From: Gemmatimonadota bacterium
Lineage (GTDB): Bacteria; Gemmatimonadota; Gemmatimonadetes; Gemmatimonadales; GWC2-71-9
Reading direction: 5' to 3'
Length of the DNA: 17,609 nucleotides
Assembly: GCA_003222235.1 (NCBI GenBank)
Contig: QHVD01000301.1
Coordinates: 1-17,609, forward strand
Below, piece after piece: positions 5,570 to 13,865 of the stretch; the stretch's first letter is position 1; each line of letters starts with the position of its first letter. The notes under the pieces are model-generated. The model did no database searches. It saw only the letters and a list, made by a program, of their open reading frames with translations, and was not told the origin of the DNA. The translations under genes were made by a program, and so were the position numbers.

Positions 5570-6697
5570 ATGTTGTCTCGCGTGAGTCGTGCCGCCGTTG
5601 TTACCCACCTCGACGCCGGTCGCCGCTGGCACATCGTGCTCGCGCGCGACCGCAGGTTCGATGGCGCGTTCGTGTACGCGGTGCGCTCGACCGGGATCTA
5701 CTGCCGGCCGTCGTGCCCGAGCAAGCGGCCGCGACGCGAGCAGGTCGCCTTCTTCCCGGTCCCCGAGGCCGCCGAGCGCGCCGGCTTTCGCCCCTGCCGG
5801 CGCTGCCGGCCGGGCGCGGCGGGGAGCCCCGATCCCCGTGTCGGGCTGGTACGCGAGGCATGCCGGCTCATCGACGCGCGTCCCGACCAGGCGGCGAGCC
5901 TCGCGGTTCTCAGCCCCCGCGTGGGCACGACCCCGCATCGCCTGCTGCGCGCGTTTCGGGCCGTGCTCGGTTTGAGCCCGCGGCAATACCGCGACCAGCG
6001 CCGCCTCGACCGCTTCAAGACCCAACTCAAAGAGAGGAAAAGAGTGAGCCCTGCACTCTACGAAGCGGGCTATAGCTCGCCCAGCCGCATCTACGAGCGA
6101 ACCCACGAGCGCCTGGGGATGACGCCCGCCACCTACGGCCGCGGCGGCGCCGGGATGCGGATCGCGTTCGCGATCGTCCCCTGTGCGCTCGGCCGCCTGC
6201 TCGTCGCCGCAACCGAGCGCGGCATCTGCCGCATCGGCATCGGCGACGACGACCGCGTCCTGGAGGGCGGCCTGCGGGCCGAGTTCCCCGCCGCTACTAT
6301 CGCCCCCGACAAGACCCTGCTCCGCTCCTGGGTGGCCGAGCTCGTCTCCCACCTCGACGGCCGGCAGCCGCACCTCGACCTGCCACTCGACGTGCGCGCC
6401 ACGGCGTTCCAGCGGCGCGTGTGGGAGGCGCTGCGGAAGATCCCCTACGGGAGCACCCGGTCCTATGCCGAGATCGCCCGTGGGATCGGCAACCCGAAGG
6501 CGACCCGGGCGGTGGCGCGCGCGTGCGCGACGAACCCCGCGGCGATCGTGATCCCGTGCCACCGCGTGATAAGAGAGGATGGCGACCCGGGCGGGTATCG
6601 CTGGGGGCTCGAAAGGAAGAGAGCCCTGCTCGAGAAGGAGAGAGAGAGGCTAGACGGCCAGCCGTCTAGCTCTATTCGACCTCGAACTCGATCTTGA
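5570..6697 (+). CDS. ada: Ada: DNA methyl-transfer repair regulator and O6-methylguanine-DNA methyltransferase
   Basis: A 375-residue Ada with all three parts. The N-terminal zinc domain has YCRPSCPS and CRRC, giving four Cys (45, 49, 76, 79); Cys45 matches E. coli Cys38, which accepts methyl groups from DNA phosphotriesters. An AraC-type helix-turn-helix region follows (about 93-190, LSPRQY and GYSSPSRIYERTHERLGMTP). The C-terminal O6-alkylguanine transferase domain contains IPYGSTRSYAEIA and the PCHRVI active site with Cys330. Methylated Ada normally activates alkylation-repair genes including itself. No ribosome binding site is evident at 5570; GTG at 5582 is an alternative start. The last codons run through a perfect inverted repeat and overlap the 3' end of the convergent lipoprotein gene by 26 bp, so the natural C-terminus may be a little shorter. 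Confidence 0.92.
   Translation: MLSRVSRAAVVTHLDAGRRWHIVLARDRRFDGAFVYAVRSTGIYCRPSCPSKRPRREQVAFFPVPEAAERAGFRPCRRCRPGAAGSPDPRVGLVREACRLIDARPDQAASLAVLSPRVGTTPHRLLRAFRAVLGLSPRQYRDQRRLDRFKTQLKERKRVSPALYEAGYSSPSRIYERTHERLGMTPATYGRGGAGMRIAFAIVPCALGRLLVAATERGICRIGIGDDDRVLEGGLRAEFPAATIAPDKTLLRSWVAELVSHLDGRQPHLDLPLDVRATAFQRRVWEALRKIPYGSTRSYAEIARGIGNPKATRAVARACATNPAAIVIPCHRVIREDGDPGGYRWGLERKRALLEKERERLDGQPSSSIRPRTRS
6649..6670. repeat. Perfect 10-bp inverted repeat at the ada 3' end
   Basis: GCTAGACGGC (6649-6658) and GCCGTCTAGC (6661-6670) are exact reverse complements separated by CA. It lies between two convergent gene ends, just outside the lipoprotein stop and inside the last codons of ada. No T-run is present on either side. 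It may act as a bidirectional transcript end or be a repeated intergenic element, as the GGCTAGACG core recurs elsewhere in the window. Confidence 0.7.
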
Positions 6698-7679
6698 TCG
6701 CGTCGAGCGTGAGCGGGCTGGTAGCGTCGACCAGGCCTTTGCCCTCGGCTCCGACCGTCTTGCCCGCCGCGAGCGCCGCGGCGACATCCGCGAGAGAGGT
6801 CAGGCGATTATCATCCGGGCCCGCCTTCGGCTCGAGCTCGGTGCCGGCCACGATCCGGATGATCGTCCCATCCTCGAGCGTGACCGTACCACCGGTCTGA
6901 TCCACCGCCTGCACGATCCCCTCGAAGCCCCGCACGCCTTGCAGCCTGGGGTTCTCGATCTTGAGCTGCGTGGTCCGGTCGCTCACCCGCAGCTCGAGCT
7001 GGAAGCCGAGTAGCTTGAGCCAGGCGTCGGGCGGCGGCGCCGGATTCGTGGTGAGACTGGCGGCGGAGACGTTCAGCGCGACGAAGGGGTGATCCGCACC
7101 GCCATCGAACTGCAGCTCCGACGCGGTGAAGCTCGCGTCATCGGGTGCCTGGGGCTGAGCGGCAGGGTTCCGCCGCGCCGTCACGACCGCGTGGTGTCCG
7201 GCCGCGAGCTGGGCCTGGATTCGCGTCACGAAATCCGCAACGGTCGGCTTCCCATGGTGACCGTGACCCGCCGTGCCCTCAGGATTGGAGGGAGAAAGCC
7301 GCGGGTGGAAGCTGGTCGAAGAGTCGAAAGCGATCTGCAACCCGCCCACCTTCAAGGTCGCAATGCCATGGCCACCGCTCCACGTAATCGCGGTGATCTG
7401 GCCGCGGACCTCCTCGGGTTTGGCGATTTCTTTCGCCTGCTCGATTTCCACGCGACGCGCGACGAGCCCGCCCGGGATGATGCTGACTTCCACGCGGGCG
7501 GTGCCCGTCTTGAGGCCGTTCTGGAGATCGGAGATGCTGCCGTCGCGCGAGAACTGCGCCGGCGTAGCGAGCTGGGGGTCTGTGGAGCTCAGGTCACACC
7601 CTGCCAGCAGCAGCAACGCGACCAGCGTTCGAGCGTCCCCGAATATCCTCCGACCGGGAATCGGAAGCCGTTTCAGCAT
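6672..7679 (-). CDS. DUF5666-like lipoprotein
   Basis: A 335-residue lipoprotein. The N-terminus has a basic region, a hydrophobic stretch (LVALLLLAGCDLSS) and a lipobox LLAGC with the lipidated Cys at residue 28. Asp at the position after Cys would favour inner-membrane retention by the E. coli rule, which may not apply here. The mature part contains two or more small beta-domain stretches with the pattern of DUF5666 (VRGQITAI with the segment after it, and GFEGIVQAVDQTGGTVTLEDG). These domains are of unknown function. A His/Gly-rich segment (TAGHGHHGK) lies in the middle. The start at 7679 is supported by a strong ribosome binding site. It is divergent from the ClC gene. Confidence 0.75.
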   Translation of the reverse strand: MLKRLPIPGRRIFGDARTLVALLLLAGCDLSSTDPQLATPAQFSRDGSISDLQNGLKTGTARVEVSIIPGGLVARRVEIEQAKEIAKPEEVRGQITAITWSGGHGIATLKVGGLQIAFDSSTSFHPRLSPSNPEGTAGHGHHGKPTVADFVTRIQAQLAAGHHAVVTARRNPAAQPQAPDDASFTASELQFDGGADHPFVALNVSAASLTTNPAPPPDAWLKLLGFQLELRVSDRTTQLKIENPRLQGVRGFEGIVQAVDQTGGTVTLEDGTIIRIVAGTELEPKAGPDDNRLTSLADVAAALAAGKTVGAEGKGLVDATSPLTLDAIKIEFEVE

Positions 7680-7683
7680 AGAA

Positions 7684-7690
7684 CCTCCTC
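7684..7690 (-). promoter_or_regulatory. Ribosome binding site of the lipoprotein gene
   Basis: GAGGAGG on the minus strand, 4 bases upstream of the ATG at 7679. It selects this start, which also gives a correct lipoprotein signal, over the longer in-frame extension to 7751. Confidence 0.8.
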
Positions 7691-7824
7691 TTCGGCATAG
7701 GGCGCTCCTGGTGCCGTCATACCCTCGGCGCCGGGCGAAGAGCCGCTCCAATCGACCCGTCTCAGCTTGTTACTGGTTCGGCGGGCACGATGAATGCAAG
7801 GCTCGTTACATTTTTCGCGTCAGC

Positions 7825-8754
7825 ATGACGAGCACTCGTTCCCTCGACCAACATCTGGGCGACTTCACCGCCGATATGCGCGTCGTCACGCTCACCGTGA
7901 TGGCGGCCGTGATAGGCGTCGTCTCCGCCCTGGTCGCCCTGGCGCTGGTCCGGCTGATCGGCCTCGTCACGAACCTCGCGTACTTCCACCGTCTCGCCTG
8001 GGATCTCACCTCCCCTGCCGGGAGTCACGCGGGTCCCTGGGCGATCCCCATCCCGATCGTCGGCGGACTGATCGTGGGACTGATGGCGCGCTACGGATCG
8101 GAGCGGATCCGTGGCCACGGCATCCCGGAGGCGCTCGAAGCGATCCTGATCGGACGCAGCCGGATGTCGGCGAAGGTCGCGGTGCTGAAGCCGCTCTCCT
8201 CGGCGCTGTCGATCGGCACCGGCGGGCCCTTCGGCGCCGAGGGACCGATCATAATGACGGGCGGTGCGTTCGGCTCCCTGTTCGCGCAGGCGTTCCACCT
8301 CTCCGCCGCCGAGCGCAAGACGCTGCTCGTCGCGGGAGCCGCGGGGGGCATGTCCGCGGTGTTCGCCACCCCGGTCGCGGCCGTGCTGCTCGCGGTCGAA
8401 TTGCTGCTGTTCGAATGGAAGCCACGGAGCTTCATCCCCGTCGCTTGCGCCTCAGTCGTGGCCGGTGGTGTGCGCGTCCCGCTGCTCGGGCCCGGCCCGA
8501 TCTTCCCGGTCACGCCGCACGCCGCCCTGCCGCTCGCAACGCTGGGGACGGCACTCGCCATCGGGCTCATCGCGGGCTTCGGCTCCGGGATGCTGACCTG
8601 GCTCGTGTACCTGTGCGAGGACGCGTTCCGCAAGCTGCCGATCCACTGGATGTGGTGGCCCGCGCTTGGCGGCCTGGTGGTGGGTATCGGGGGCCTGCTC
8701 TATCCCCGCGCCCTGGGCGTGGGCTATGACACGCTCCACGACCTGCTCACGGGG
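7825..8754 (+). CDS. ClC-family chloride transporter, N-terminal part (frameshifted)
   Basis: N-terminal two thirds of a ClC channel/antiporter membrane domain. The ATG at 7825 is followed by a short cytoplasmic stretch and then many hydrophobic helices. Signature elements are GHGIPE (97-102, equivalent to GSGIPE), GPFGAEGP (134-141) with Glu139 matching the gating Glu148 of E. coli ClC, and FEWKP with Glu197 matching the proton Glu203. Retention of both Glu suggests a H+/Cl- antiporter rather than a channel (inference). The frame breaks near 8750-8760; the rest of the protein continues in the next frame. Compared with the family, about 15 residues of helix appear missing at the break, so the product is probably inactive if the sequence is correct. 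The upstream open frame to 7273 is not coding. Confidence 0.85.
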
Positions 8755-9610
8755 CACGAAGGCCGTGATCTGGGCCGTCGCCCTCGGCTCCGGGACGTCG
8801 GGCGGAGTGCTCGCGCCGCTCTTGATCATGGGCGGGTCACTCGGGGCGCTGGAGGCGCACTGGACCGGCGGCGACCCTGGGCTCTGGGCGGCAGTGAGCA
8901 TGGGAGCGCTCATGGGCGGCACGATGCGCGCTCCCTTCACGGCGACCGCGTTCATGCTGGAGCTGACGCACGACGTCAAGGTGCTGCCCTTCGTGTTCGT
9001 CGCCTGCGTGGCGGCCGACGCGGTGACGGTGCTCCTCATGAAGCGCTCGATCTTGACGGAAAAGGTCGCCCGCCGTGGCCACCACGTGATGCGGGAGTAC
9101 GTCGTGAGCCCGCTGCATCAGCTCCGCGTGGCGGACGTGATGGAGAAGGATGTCCCCACGGTCCCCGCGAGCCTCCCGGTCGACACCCTGTTCGTGCACC
9201 TCGCCGCCCTCGACCCCCTGCTCGCGCGCCGCCAGGCCTGGCCCGTCGTGGACGACGGCGGGCGGCTCGTCGGCATGCTCACCCGCGGGGACCTGGTGCT
9301 CGCGCTGGAGCAGGTGGAGGCGGACGGGCAGACGGTCCTCGAAGCCGGCACGCGCGCGCTGGTTCTCACGTATCCCGACGAGCTGCTCGAGCGGGCGACG
9401 CAGAAAATGCTGGAGCACGACATCGGCCGCCTCCCGGTGGTGAGCCGCGACGACCCGACCCGCCTGGTGGGCTACCTCGGTCGCGCGGGAATCATGGCCG
9501 CCTGGTTGCACGCCACGGGAGAAGAGCGGACGAGGGAGCCCGGGTGGCTGACCGAGCACCTGACGATTCTGCGGGAGCGCATGGCGAAGGTGCTGGCGGG
9601 CAGCGGCTAG
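8753..9610 (+). CDS. ClC-family transporter, C-terminal part with two CBS domains
   Basis: This continues the ClC gene in the +1 frame. It begins with KAVIWAVALGSGTSGGVLAPLL, the GxFxP-like chloride-coordinating motif, then MGGTMRAPFTATAFMLELT and further helices. Two CBS domains follow. The first (about 9130-9310) runs from VADVMEKDVPTV to GRLVGMLTRGDLV; the second (about 9355-9510) includes EHDIGRLPVV and RLVGYLGRAGI. CBS pairs commonly bind adenosine nucleotides and gate transport. No start codon with a ribosome binding site precedes this part, so it is unlikely to be translated separately. The stop TAG at 9608 lies within a GGCTAGACG motif, and the S8 protease reading frame opens directly after it. 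Confidence 0.85.
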   Translation, partial: GTKAVIWAVALGSGTSGGVLAPLLIMGGSLGALEAHWTGGDPGLWAAVSMGALMGGTMRAPFTATAFMLELTHDVKVLPFVFVACVAADAVTVLLMKRSILTEKVARRGHHVMREYVVSPLHQLRVADVMEKDVPTVPASLPVDTLFVHLAALDPLLARRQAWPVVDDGGRLVGMLTRGDLVLALEQVEADGQTVLEAGTRALVLTYPDELLERATQKMLEHDIGRLPVVSRDDPTRLVGYLGRAGIMAAWLHATGEERTREPGWLTEHLTILRERMAKVLAGSG

Positions 9611-9646
9611 ACGAGGCATCTTAGCGGACCTCTCAACAGCGCCTCC

Positions 9647-9811
9647 ATCATCTCCTCAGTACCTCCGGCGCTCGCCCTGACCCTGCTCGCCCTGGCGGCA
9701 GCGCCGCGGATCTCCGCCCAGACCCCCGCCGGCAAGCTCGATCCCCTGCTCCGCCCGCTCACGGACCCCGCCGTCATCGCACGGATCGAGGCGACGCCCC
9801 GCGTCGAGGCG
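9647..9811 (+). other. Signal-peptide coding stretch of the S8 protease without a start codon
   Basis: The frame of the S8 protease stays open upstream of its first ATG (9812) as far as the ClC stop codon. It encodes a convincing signal peptide: VPPALALTLLALAAAPRISAQ followed by TPAGKLDPLLRPL, with a likely cleavage after Ala in SAQ, then the start of the pro-region. In this frame there is no ATG, GTG or TTG between 9611 and 9811 (only ATC, GTA and CTG codons). Either translation starts at a rare codon, or the original start was lost by mutation or a base error. Confidence 0.6.
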
Positions 9812-11762
9812 ATGGGCGCCGCATTGCGGCGGCCGCTCGCCGACGTCGTGGTGCTGCGCCGTGAGCGCGGCCGCTCAGGGGTCTCCGTCGACGTGTTCGT
9901 GTCGCTGAGCGAGCGGTCGCCCGCGGTGATCGAGGCTCTGGGCGGCCGGGTGATGACGCGGGCGGGCTCGCTGTTCGGGGCGCGCGTCCCGCTGTCGGCC
10001 CTGCGCGCGCTTGGCGCCGATTCGCGGGTGCGCTACGTCCAGGCGGCGCGACGCGTGAAACCGAACAACGACCTGGCCATGCAGGACATCCGTGCCAGCC
10101 TGGTGCGGACCCAGACCAACGGGATCTTCACGGGGGCGACGGGCAGCAACGTGATCGTCGGCACGTTCGACACCGGTATCGACTGGTCGCATCCAGACTT
10201 CAAGCACCCCGACGGGACCACGCGCATCCTGTACATCTGGGACCTCACCACGACCGGCGCACCGCCCGGGAACGTGGGCGGCCAAGTCTTCGACCGCGGC
10301 AACGAATGCAGCGCCGCGCTGATCACCGCCGGCGCCTGCAGCGAGCACGACATCGCAGGGCACGGCTCACACGTCGCCGGCATCGCGGCGGGGGACGGCT
10401 CCGCCGGCAGCCCCTACCAGTACGCCGGCGTGGCGCCCAACGCGGACATCATCGCCGTCAAGGGCGGCGACGTCAGCTTCTCGTTTGCCGATGTCCTGGC
10501 GGGGATCGAATACATCTTCAAGCGCGCCGACGTCCTCGGGCGGCCGGCCGTGGTGAACCTGAGCCTCGGCTCGGACTTCGGGGCGCACGACGGCACCGAA
10601 TCCGAAGAGCAGGCGATCGACTCGCTCGTCGGACCGGGACACATCGTCGTCATCGCAGCCGGAAACAGCGGCAGCAACCCGACCGCCATCACGGGCAACA
10701 GCCCTCCCAGCTACCTGCACGCGACGCGCACGTTGATCACGGGCGACACGGCGCAGCTCGGCGTGACCGTGCCCGCCTACTCGGCCGCCGCCGGGTCGAT
10801 CAATGACTACATGTGGTTCAGCCTGTGGTACGACAGACGCGATTCCATCACCGTCACGGTGCGGCGCCCCGACGGCACCACGCTCTCCCGCAGCACGGCC
10901 GAGACCGCCGCGGAGGACGAGGGGCCCGAGGGCCACATCTACATCGACAACGCGTCCGGCGGCCCAGAGTCGCAGAACGGCGATCGCCTGGCCGACATCG
11001 AGATGTATGATCAGAACCCCGCCCATCCCCCCGCCGCGGGGACGTGGGTGATCACGATCCGGCTCAATCGTCTCGGCGGCTCCGGGCGTTTCGACGTCTG
11101 GGAAGACGCCGCAACCAGCACCCTCGCGGGCTCCCAGATCTCGGGCGGCGGCGACAACGCCTACATCGTCAACACCCCGGGGAACGCCGCCCGGGCAATC
11201 ACCGTCGCCGCCCACGTGAACCGGGTCAACTGGACCGCGCAGGCCGGGAACTTTCAGTACATCGTGCGCGAGCAGGTCGGCGACCTCGCCACGTTTTCGT
11301 CTTCCGGTCCCACGCGCCCGGTGCGCGACAGCCTCCCGTCCCGCCAGAAGCCGGACTTGTCCGCTCCGGGAAAGGGGGTCTTCTCGGTCTACTCGAGCAC
11401 CACCAGCCCTCCCGCCCCGGGCGCGCTCATCGCCCCCGACGGGGTGCATGTGCTCTTCAGCGGGACGTCGATGTCAACGCCGATGGTGACGGGCTCGGTG
11501 GCGCTGCTGCTCGAGCGCAAGCCTGACCTGACGCCGGAGCAGGTGCGCACGATCCTCACCGGGAGCGCGCGTCAGGACGGCTTCTCCGGCGTTTCCTACG
11601 CCGGGTTCGGCGGCGGCGTGCCCAACCCGTCGTGGGGCTACGGCAAGCTCGACGTGCAAGCGGCGCTCGCCCTGGTCCCGCTGAACCTCACCGCCACCAA
11701 AGGCCCACGCGACGATTCCCTGGGCGGTCGCTTCGTGGTGCCGCGCGCCAACATCCCCTCGC
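9812..11762 (+). CDS. Secreted subtilisin-like serine protease (S8), catalytic part, frameshifted
   Basis: This encodes the pro-region and catalytic domain of a secreted S8 protease. Numbered from the ATG at 9812, the catalytic triad is Asp120 (VGTFDTGIDWSHPD), His184 (DIAGHGSHVAGIAAG) and Ser553 (FSGTSMSTPMVTGS). An oxyanion Asn is likely in VVIAAGNSGSNP. A beta-rich insertion of about 150 residues sits between the His and Ser regions, as seen in clostridial Csp-like and Bacteroidota S8 enzymes. The N-terminal part has an inhibitor-like pro-domain. The mature protease frame continues to VVPRANIPS and then shifts near 11757; the true continuation is in the next frame. The natural N-terminus lies upstream of this ATG. 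It probably degrades extracellular protein. Its downstream partner is a PorV-like barrel. Confidence 0.88.
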
Positions 11763-13856
11763 GTGGGCGACTCCGTCAACGACATTCGCGTGACCGGGAT
11801 CACGCTGCAGTCCACGGGCTCGGGAAACGAGCCGGCCGCCGTGACCGCGGTGCACCTCTATGCGGACGGGGACTCGAACGGCGTGGTCGGGCCGGGCGAC
11901 GTCCTGCTCGGCAGCGCCCCAGTGACCCAGGACGACGGCGCGGCGGTCCTGGGAAGCCTGCCCTACACCGTCGCCCACCGCACGACGGGATACCTGCTCG
12001 GCACCTACGACCTGAACGGCACGCCCAGGCAGGGCGACACCTTCCGCCTGTCGTTGCTCGGGTCCAGCGGTGTCACCGCGCAGCGGGTGAGCGACGGCGC
12101 GGCGGTGAGCCTGTCCGGCGGTCGCGTGACGGGGAGCGCCGTGGTCGTCCAATTGATCGGGAGCGTGGCGGCCGCCTCCGGTGGCAGCCTCGTGTCGCCG
12201 ATCGCCGGGCTCGGCGGGCCGAACGCGGTCCTGCTCCGTGTGGACGCGACGGCCGCGAGCCCCGAGACCGTGTCGGTGCGACGCCTGGTCGGCCGGTTCG
12301 GCGGGACGGCGAACCCGGCCGCGACCCTCGAGAACGTGCGCCTCGTGCGCGACGCGAACGACAACGGGCTGGTGGACGGAGGAGACCCCGTGGAGAGCGT
12401 GCTCGCGCCGACCGTCACCGGGTCCGCGTTCGCCGTGGATTTGGCGGCGCCCGGCGACCCCCGGCTGCCGCTCGGCATCACGCGCCACTGGCTCTTGGTC
12501 GCCGGCATAAAGGTCGGCGCGGTCGAGAGCACGACCGTGAGCTTCACGCTCGACTCGCTGCGCGGACGCGGCCTGGTCACCGACAGCACCGTCGCCGCCA
12601 CCGGCCCGCCGCTCTCCAACGCCGGCGTGACTCTGGTCTCGACTACGCTGGCGCTGGGCGGCCCGGCCGCGGACTCGGTCGAGGTGCTGCGCGGTCGATT
12701 CGTAACCCTCGCACGCCTCCGTTTCGCGGTGAAGGGCGAGCCGGTCCGGATCGATTCGATGCTCTTCCAGGTGACGGGATCGCTCCCCCTGCGGAGCCTG
12801 GGCAGCTTCGTTCTCTTTCAGGACGTGGACTCGAACGGCGTCCGCGACCCCAATGAGCCCGCCATCGGGTTCGGGGCCTCGACGGGACCGGGCGGCGCCA
12901 TCCACATGACGCCCTCTCCCGGCGTGCTGCTCGCGGCGGGCACCCAGTGGTGGGGGCTGCTGGGCATGATCGGAACGGACGCCACCTGGGGACAGACGAC
13001 TCAGGTGCGGCTCGACAGCGCGGCGATCTTCGCGCGCGGAACGGTGAGCGGCGTCCTGCCCGGCAGGCTTGGGGCGGCGACCGTGACGGGACGCCTGTAC
13101 TCGATCGGCGGCCAGGCCGAGGTGTCGGCGGCGGCGGGAGCGCGATCGCCCACCGACCGCCTCCGCATCGGCACCAACGCCGCGCTCCAATTCGTCGTGT
13201 CGGTCTCCACGCTCGAAGGCGCGCGGCTCGACACGGTCAGTGTGGCGGCCGCGAGCAGTCACGCGCTGGCCGACGTGGTGACCGAGCTCGACCTCTACCG
13301 CGACTCGACCGGAGCGGGCACGGTCCCTTCAGGGCCGCCGCTCGCCGCCCTCACCGCGCCGTTCGCGGCCGCCGCGACGCCGAGCTTCGCGGGCGTGGGC
13401 ACCAGCCTCTCGCCCGGAACCCAGGTGACCTACCTGCTGGTCCTCCGGCTGAACGACCACCTGCGTCAGGGCGACACGCTCGGGTTGCGCCTGACCGCCG
13501 TGTCGGGCACGGGGGCGCTCTCGGCACGCCACGCGGTGGCGAGCACTCCGGTGCCGGTGGCGAGCCGGCTGGGCTCGGCGACCCTCCTCGAGGCCGGCGA
13601 GCTCTTTCTCGTCTCGGAGAACCCGGTGCGGAGCGGCCGCGTGATCTTCAGCTATGACGTGCCCCCGCGGTCCCTGGCGCTTTACAGCTTCGCGGGACTG
13701 CGGGTCCGAGACTTCACCGGTCTTCCGGCGAGCGGTTTCGAGTGGGACGTGCGCGGCGAGTCCCCCGGCCTGCCGAACGGGATGTACATCCTTGTGGTGG
13801 ATACCGGCTCGAAGCTGCTGCGACAGCGCCTGATGATCCTGAGCCCCGCACGCTGA
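11763..13856 (+). CDS. S8 protease C-terminal region: calcium-loop beta-domains and sorting-like domain
   Basis: This is the continuation of the S8 protease after a frame break (one extra base, or two missing, near 11757). It holds about four repeated beta-sandwich units, several with Asp/Asn-rich loops like those of calcium-binding repeats (DGDSNG about 11864, DANDNG about 12349, DVDSNG about 12822) and the recurring pattern YLL...DLNGTPRQGDTF. The last 80 residues (NPVRSGRVIFSYDV, ALYSFAGLRVRDF, FEWDVRGESPGLPNGMYIL) match the layout of FlgD-Ig or type IX secretion C-terminal sorting domains. The GTG at 11763 is not a convincing start, so separate translation is doubtful. The PorV-like gene begins 9 bp downstream. 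Confidence 0.8.
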   Translation: MGDSVNDIRVTGITLQSTGSGNEPAAVTAVHLYADGDSNGVVGPGDVLLGSAPVTQDDGAAVLGSLPYTVAHRTTGYLLGTYDLNGTPRQGDTFRLSLLGSSGVTAQRVSDGAAVSLSGGRVTGSAVVVQLIGSVAAASGGSLVSPIAGLGGPNAVLLRVDATAASPETVSVRRLVGRFGGTANPAATLENVRLVRDANDNGLVDGGDPVESVLAPTVTGSAFAVDLAAPGDPRLPLGITRHWLLVAGIKVGAVESTTVSFTLDSLRGRGLVTDSTVAATGPPLSNAGVTLVSTTLALGGPAADSVEVLRGRFVTLARLRFAVKGEPVRIDSMLFQVTGSLPLRSLGSFVLFQDVDSNGVRDPNEPAIGFGASTGPGGAIHMTPSPGVLLAAGTQWWGLLGMIGTDATWGQTTQVRLDSAAIFARGTVSGVLPGRLGAATVTGRLYSIGGQAEVSAAAGARSPTDRLRIGTNAALQFVVSVSTLEGARLDTVSVAAASSHALADVVTELDLYRDSTGAGTVPSGPPLAALTAPFAAAATPSFAGVGTSLSPGTQVTYLLVLRLNDHLRQGDTLGLRLTAVSGTGALSARHAVASTPVPVASRLGSATLLEAGELFLVSENPVRSGRVIFSYDVPPRSLALYSFAGLRVRDFTGLPASGFEWDVRGESPGLPNGMYILVVDTGSKLLRQRLMILSPAR

Positions 13857-13865
13857 GGCAACCAC

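Noticed and set aside
5444..6562. Long minus-strand open frame opposite ada
   Set aside because: Shadow of ada; no recognisable protein features and it crosses the dinB stop and intergenic repeat.
7273..7824. In-frame extension upstream of the ClC start
   Set aside because: It lies antisense to the lipoprotein gene and the translation is not protein-like; ClC proteins start near the ATG at 7825.
11688..13262. Long open frame on the minus strand opposite the S8 protease tail
   Set aside because: The translation is rich in Arg, His, Gly and Ala with no domain or membrane pattern, as expected opposite GC-rich coding DNA; the plus frame has clear repeats.
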